A DNA stretch of 64,000 bases from Stomorhina lunata (lineage: Eukaryota > Arthropoda > Insecta > Diptera > Rhiniidae), in the NCBI GenBank assembly GCA_933228675.1, contig OW121743.1:97651998-97715997 (forward strand). Direction: 5' to 3'. Numbering within the stretch: position 1 is the first letter of the stretch; each line of letters starts with the position of its first letter. Below are positions 58,385 through 64,000 of the stretch, piece after piece. A program made the translations under genes and the position numbers. Below the pieces are notes generated by a model, which saw only the letters and a program-made list of their open reading frames with translations, searched no databases and was not told the origin of the DNA.

Positions 58385-58910
58385 GAAAAAAATTATTTGT
58401 AGAATAATTCTCTATAAAAAATGTATATTTTCTATAAGAATTTTTTGTATCAAAAATTTTTTTATAAAAAATAGTAATATCGAAAAATTAAAAAAAATAT
58501 TTATAGACGAATTATCTGTAAAAAATGTATGAATTTTATTTTTTACTTTAAAAAATTTATATTAAGAAACATTTTATAAATAATCTTCATTTAAAAATGT
58601 TTTCTATATCGAAAAAAATATTAAAATTTTAAAAATATTTTAATAATTTTTATAGAAAATAATAAAAAATTTTTTATGAAAAATAATGACATTTTGTATC
58701 AAAAAATGTTTTATGAAAAATCCTTATATTAAAAAAATTGTTTGTGAAAAGTCTTCGTATCGAAAAAGTTTTAATAAAAACATTTTTGTATCGAACAATT
58801 TTATAAAAAAAATGTAAATACATATCGAAAAAGTTTTGTATAGAAAACTTATCTGTAAACAATTTTTAAATAGAAAATTTTCTCTAAAAAATAATTTTTA
58901 AAAAAGAAAT
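58385..58910. repeat. Degenerate repeat cluster, TATCGAAAAA variant
   Basis: Irregular units with TATCGAAAAATT and TATAGAAAA. Similar loose sequence recurs at 59,200-59,420 and 60,395-60,600. Confidence 0.7.
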
Positions 58911-59200
58911 TGTATTCGCATTTGATCCCTATCTTTTACATTTATTTATTTATGTAATAGATAATTTATTGATAAAAGCCAAAAAATGTTTGCGGAGAAA
59001 CCCATTCCTCGAAGCGTTTGGATGGTTGGTTAGGCCATGTCTTCAGGAAGAGTATGCCTAGTCTTAGACAGATCGAACTCCTATTTTGCAAACACAATAG
59101 TTAAGAATTATGGTTTTAAACCATAAATAAAATCGACTGAACAAAACACAAACATTTTTCAGTTTTCATCGTCCTTCACCTCCCAAAAAAAGTATGTTAG
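58910..59200. repeat. Dispersed repeat, copy b
   Basis: Similar to 19,740-20,095 (TTTATTTATTTATG...ATAGATAATTTATTGATAAAAG, GATGGTTGGTTAGG, CTTCAGGA(A/G)(A/G)AGTAT, GACTGAACAAAA...CAAACATTTTTCAGTTT). Confidence 0.7.
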
Positions 59201-61425
59201 GAAACATTCTAAAAAAAATATCTCCAAATATTTTTTATATCGAAACATTTTCTAAAAAAAAATATTTCAATCATAAAATTTTAAATAATTTGTATATAAA
59301 ATAACAAAAATTTTACATAAAAAGATTTTGTATCAAAAAATGTTATATGAAAAATCTTTATATAGAAAAATTGTTTGTGAAAAATCTTCTCATTGAAAAA
59401 TTTATTATAACAAAACCCATATCGAAACTAGCTGACCCGCAAACGTTATTTTCCAATATGTGTTCTACTGTACAAAGATCTATCTTACTTTAAAAGTCGG
59501 TACGTTATTTGGGTGAGTTATAAATTATCTCTTTTGGTGGGTCAACCTTAGCATTTAGCTTTATAAAAAATAGATATTGACCGATTGGTAGACCTACCGT
59601 ATATGCACATAAAATTTTATGAAAATTATTGAAGCTATTTTCGAGGAGTTTGGCAACAAGCACTGCGAAAAGAGAATTTTATATATCGAAATATCGAGCC
59701 CATAGACTGAAATAATCTTAAATAAAATCAAAAATATTGATCGTAAGCGACAAAAAATCTTAATTTAACAAAAACGGGCTATGTTTTGGTGCATAACATT
59801 TTTGTTAGTTAGGTTGCTACTTTCCACAGATAATTAATTTTTTTTTCCAAATTGTTTCAAGGTTATTAAATTCAATAACTTTAAAGCTACTGAACGTATT
59901 ATAGTGCAATATACAGATATCGGCAAATGAGTAGTTGCAGTTTTACACCCAAGTCTATCTTTTGAATAGTGTCCTCCACTGTTGGTCAAATTTGACCACC
60001 TCTTGTATATAAAACGTATTGGTCCGTATAACTTTCGCAAAAATAATCCTATCGAAACCTGTTCGAAAACTACTTATCAAAGAAAGAAAAATATGTTTAC
60101 AGTACTACGCTATATCTAATAGTTTAACCGACACCGGGACACCGGTGTCCCTAGAGTTTAACAAACAATTTGTTCTAAATTGAAAACAATTACGCATCAA
60201 TGAGTACACCAATCGCTTACATGCTTATATTTTATATAAAGCTTGGTTTCGCGTTGTTATAATTTTTAGTTTGTTTTCAATATTTTTCAAGACTGTAGCA
60301 GTTTTGTGCGTGAAAGGGTTAAGAGATTTTAAAGTAAATGTCGTTTTCGATTTTTTTTAATCTAAGGTCTCAATATTTTCTTTAAAAGCTTTTTAATTCA
60401 AAATTTTCTATGATAATTTTTAAGATATGGAAACTTTCTATGATACGTTTTTTATAAAAAAAAAAATCCTATAAAAATTTTTAGATCATAAAATTGTACA
60501 TTTATGACAAATTTTTATCGCGAATAATTTTCTGAAAAAAATATTCTATGAAAAAGTTTACATTGTATCATGTTATATAAAAATTATTGTAAAGGAAATC
60601 ATCTATAATAATATGCTATTATCAATTTAACAAAAAAAGTAAGAACTTACTCTAGCACTTACTTAATAAGCTCATTTTACCTACAGTGTATTGTCCCGGT
60701 GTTTTAAATGTGACTTTGGAAAATATCACTAAAAAAGTCTAGTCTAAAAAATCTTTAAAATCAATCCAGCCGATAACTGCTCTTAGAAAATATAAGTCAT
60801 GTAAATGATATCTGGTAGTCTACCACGTCAATGAAAAAGTTCAAGTAAATAATCTTTAAAACAATACAGCAACACTATTTGATAAAAACTTTTAAAAAGC
60901 TTTCTCATATTATAAGTTGCCATATGTATCCAAAAATGAAAATGCAGACCTATAAGTTATTAATTACTTTTTTTATAACTAGATATTATTTAAAATTTTT
61001 GTAACATACATAAATAATTACATAATTTTCTTTTCATTTATGAGTTAGTTCGTAGGCCAAAATAAATATATTATATTTTAATAGGTAAAATTATTCATAT
61101 TATAACAAATCACATACATTCTAAGTAATATTTACATGTACATACACATACGATAAAACTTATTTTAGAACAAACAAAAAAATATTAACTTAAAATTTAT
61201 AATTATCAAACTAAATGTTCTTTATACAAAATCTACAAAACCTAAGATTAACATTTGTTTTTTTTTTAGGATACTTAAGGAATACATATATAATTATTTC
61301 AATCAAATTTTGATAATAATACAGTCAGTTTGTTTTTGTTCATACATTACTCTAAATAAAACAATTTTGGAATATAGCTGCTCAAGTAAACTAACAATCT
61401 TATGAAAAAAGAAGATTTTACAAAA
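59201..61425. other. Intergenic sequence and fw 3' flank
   Basis: Loose TATCGAAAAA repeats occur at 59,200-59,420 and 60,395-60,600. GCTGACCCGCAAACGTTATTTT at 59,427 looks like part of a dispersed element but its limits are unclear. No gene seen. The fw 3' UTR should occupy the right end. Confidence 0.45.
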
Positions 61426-61427
61426 GT

Positions 61428-64000
61428 TTATCTAACAGATATACCATTAATAGTAATGACATTACTAGCTGTGGGCTCAGGTTCGTAGACCTCATCGTTT
61501 GTGCGCATTTCATAGGGGGCATCATAGAACTGTTCATTGGGTATTTGATCGTAGATGTTTTCTGCAGAAGAAGATAATAAATATAATTAATAAAATTTTG
61601 TTTAAACATTTTATAAAAATATTTTTTTTGGAACTAGGCATTTTTAAACATTCTCGATTTCTCTATTTTGTATATAAGAGTGCTAAAGAGTCAATTTAAA
61701 CTTACCTGATCGTCCATTTGTACCATTACCATTCATGCCTCTTCCACCATGGAATGTATTAAAAGTAGCCGGTGGTCCATTATCTAAATGCATATTACGA
61801 TTATTGGCCTCTAGCGTTGAATAAGACATTACTGCAGCACTTCTTTCATCTTTCGTTTCAGCTGCTTGTATATTTTCTGTATTCTTTACTGGTCTGGCTT
61901 TATTGCGATGAATAAATATCAGACCAATCAGTATAAGTAAAGCAATAATAACTGTGGCTCCTATAGCAATGCCCGTTCCTAAGCTACCACTTTCTTGAGC
62001 TTCTGTGGCGGTCAATTCACATCGTGGCTCATCACCACTCCACATACCATCTTCGGTACATTTGCGCAAATATTGACCTATACGATTGAAGCCGGGTACA
62101 CAGTGATATTCTGCGGAACCTCCATAGAGAGTAGATTCATTGACCACTATAACACGACCATTTTCAATGGGCAAGGGGCGTCCACAGTCAACAGCTATAA
62201 GAATTAAAATTTAAATTTGGAATATCTAAAATTTTTGTATATTTTTCTTAAATACTTACATTTACATATTGGACTTTTACCAGTCCATTTGCCCGATTTA
62301 AGACACACTCTCGTATCATTACCAATTAAATTGCGTCCCCTCTGGCATCTGAATTTGGCTAATGAACCCACTGATCTCTCAGCCGATTCCACAATGAGAC
62401 TTTCACCTAATTCTGGTTCATCACAAGTAATTTCAACACAATGGGGAGTTTCATGACTCCAAGTACCATCTTCTGTGCATAAACGTCTGGACACGCCATC
62501 TAATTTGAAATTGGCATCACATTCATAGAGAGCAGCGGCTCCATAATAGGTGGCATTTGTGGCCAGTGTAACTTTTCCATGGGTAGTATTATCAGGAGCT
62601 CCACATTCAACATCTTTAAAAGGTATATCGATTAATATCTCGTATCATATTTTATCAATTTCAGTAATTTTACTTACAGACACATTCGGGCATATTACCA
62701 CTCCATTGACCATTATCTTCACAGGTCACCAAAGCTTCTCCAACCATTTTGTAACCACGCTCGCAGCGATATTTAGCCAAAGCTCCGATTCTGTAAGAGA
62801 ATTTTTGTTATTAATATTAAGCTTAAATTGAATTACGAAAAGTCTAAAAGTCTAAACAAGTAAAATTTTTGGTTTCGCCTACGAAATGCAGTTCAAAAGC
62901 TTTTGAGCTTTTAGTTTATATGATAATATAAATAATTATATCTATTAGAACGGAGCCGTACAGCTCTGCAGCACAAAGAGCGAGCTTTTACATAAAAACT
63001 TTTGAGCTTTCACACCGACACTTTATGTATAAGCGAGGTGCAACTATGTTTGACTCGCTCACACTAACATAAAATTGTCTTTGCTCGATTATATGAAGAA
63101 TGCTCGAAGAAAAATTTAAACCTGGCAACACTAACGGAGCTTTCAAAGCTGTTTACCGCCAATGCAAATATCAATATATGCGTTTTTGGACAGGTCTGCC
63201 TTAGAAACTTTAAGCTTAAATTGTCCGAAAGCTTTATGCCTATGTTGGCAAATCCTACTTTTAAGCATAAATTGAAAGTTTACGAGTATCTTTATTTCTG
63301 ATCTCTAACATCTTTAAACTTTACCTGTAAGTTTGAGCTGAGTTCGAGGCAGATTCCGAGGTTCTTATTAAGGTGCGACCATACATACGATCATTACCGG
63401 TGACGGAGAGCAAACTATGAGGGGCCAAGGCGGGTTCAGAGCAGCGAATTTCTGAAAGATAACATTAAATTTTAAGTAACATTTCAAAAATAAATTCATA
63501 AAATTTGACTGACCTTCACATTTAGGCGATGAATCACTCCAAACTCCCGATTCCAGACAAGTACGTTTTGGAACTCCACTTAACTTATGGGACTGAGTAC
63601 AGCTAAAGGTGACCTCGGAGCCAACATAAGTGGTATTTGTGGTATATTTATGAGTGCCATAGGGTATAGGTGTAATAGTTCCACAATCGATATCTAGGAA
63701 AATTAAACAATAATCGGGTTTACACTTTGATTTACACTTTTTACTTACAATCACAGAATGGCGCATCTGTACTCCAATCACCCGAGTCCAAACATTCCAA
63801 CACTGGACTACCCTTTAAAACATGACCCGGATCACAGTTGTAAGTAATTTTGGAATGAACATTATAATCATAGCCCACTACAAAAGAACCCGGAGGTACA
63901 TGAGGTGTTTCACAGGTTACCAAATCGCATACAGGAGCATCACCCGACCATTTGCCTTCTTTGGTACAATAAAGATCCGAAGGTCCATCTAACCAATAAT
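61428..64000 (-). CDS. fw: furrowed (Fw), sushi-domain membrane protein, 3' exons (partial)
   Basis: Exons in transcript order are >64,000-63,749, 63,693-63,514, 63,451-63,325, 62,790-62,678, 62,613-62,260, 62,194-61,706 and 61,561-61,428. All borders are GT-AG and phases agree. They encode six complete sushi/CCP domains plus part of a seventh at the window edge, each with the four-Cys pattern and a W before the last Cys (for example CLDSGDWSTDAPFC, CTEDGMWSGDEPRC). One domain is split between two exons (63,325-63,451 and 62,678-62,790). Then comes a transmembrane helix (GIAIGATVIIALLILIGLIF), a basic stop-transfer (HRNKARPVK) and a cytoplasmic tail with tyrosine motifs (IYDQIP, FYDAPYE, VYEPEP). 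Sushi array, one helix and Drosophila synteny with gd and tsg fit furrowed, a selectin-like protein with an N-terminal C-type lectin domain, affecting eye, bristle and planar polarity. The lectin part lies beyond the window. Confidence 0.9.

Noticed and set aside
59427..59700. Possible LINE or Helitron head (GCTGACCCGCAAACG)
   Set aside because: Familiar-looking motif but no ends, frame or second copy in the window to support a call.

Overview
The window is from a nuclear genome that is very AT-rich, with spliced genes, TATA/initiator core promoters and abundant transposons. Three genes are recognisable: gastrulation defective (gd), twisted gastrulation (tsg) and the 3' end of furrowed (fw). 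From family knowledge these lie close together on the Drosophila X chromosome (about 11A). The arrangement and the repeat-bloated introns point to a higher fly, probably a calyptrate (blowfly or house-fly group); the exact species cannot be read from the sequence.

Layout. 1-13.2 kb: gd on the plus strand, five coding exons that join into one open frame of 621 codons, with introns 1 and 4 swollen by tandem CTATAG-type repeats. 13.2-17.7 kb: more of the same repeats, a 290-bp tandem duplication and a decayed LINE fragment. 17.8-32.6 kb: four small minus-strand genes for secreted, basic, low-complexity or coiled-coil proteins. The first two are a mosaic duplicate pair resembling larval salivary glue or mucin genes; dispersed repeats and MITEs lie between the four. 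32.8-35.1 kb: repeats. 35.3-36.3 kb: tsg (minus). 37-39.6 kb: dispersed repeats. 39,639-47,641: a complete BEL/Pao LTR retrotransposon (minus) with almost identical LTRs, a 5-bp target duplication and a small extra zinc-knuckle ORF. 49,177-52,024: a DNA transposon with ~180-bp inverted ends whose spliced transposase-like gene has one nonsense codon. 53.3-54.6 kb: another 31-bp repeat array. 55.7-56.1 kb: a small uncharacterised minus-strand gene. 61.4-64 kb: the 3' exons of fw (minus), running off the right edge.

How the genes relate. Gd is a secreted serine protease of the dorsal (Toll-activating) cascade, Tsg is a secreted BMP modulator of dorsal patterning, and Fw is a sushi-domain membrane protein. 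They are neighbours, not an operon. The four secreted genes between gd and tsg look like a local, fast-evolving family.

About a quarter or more of the window consists of tandem arrays in which a short palindrome (GAAAA/TTTTC arms around TATA-like cores) alternates with a second imperfect palindrome, in units of about 25-31 bp. Each array has its own variant, and none contains a credible gene.
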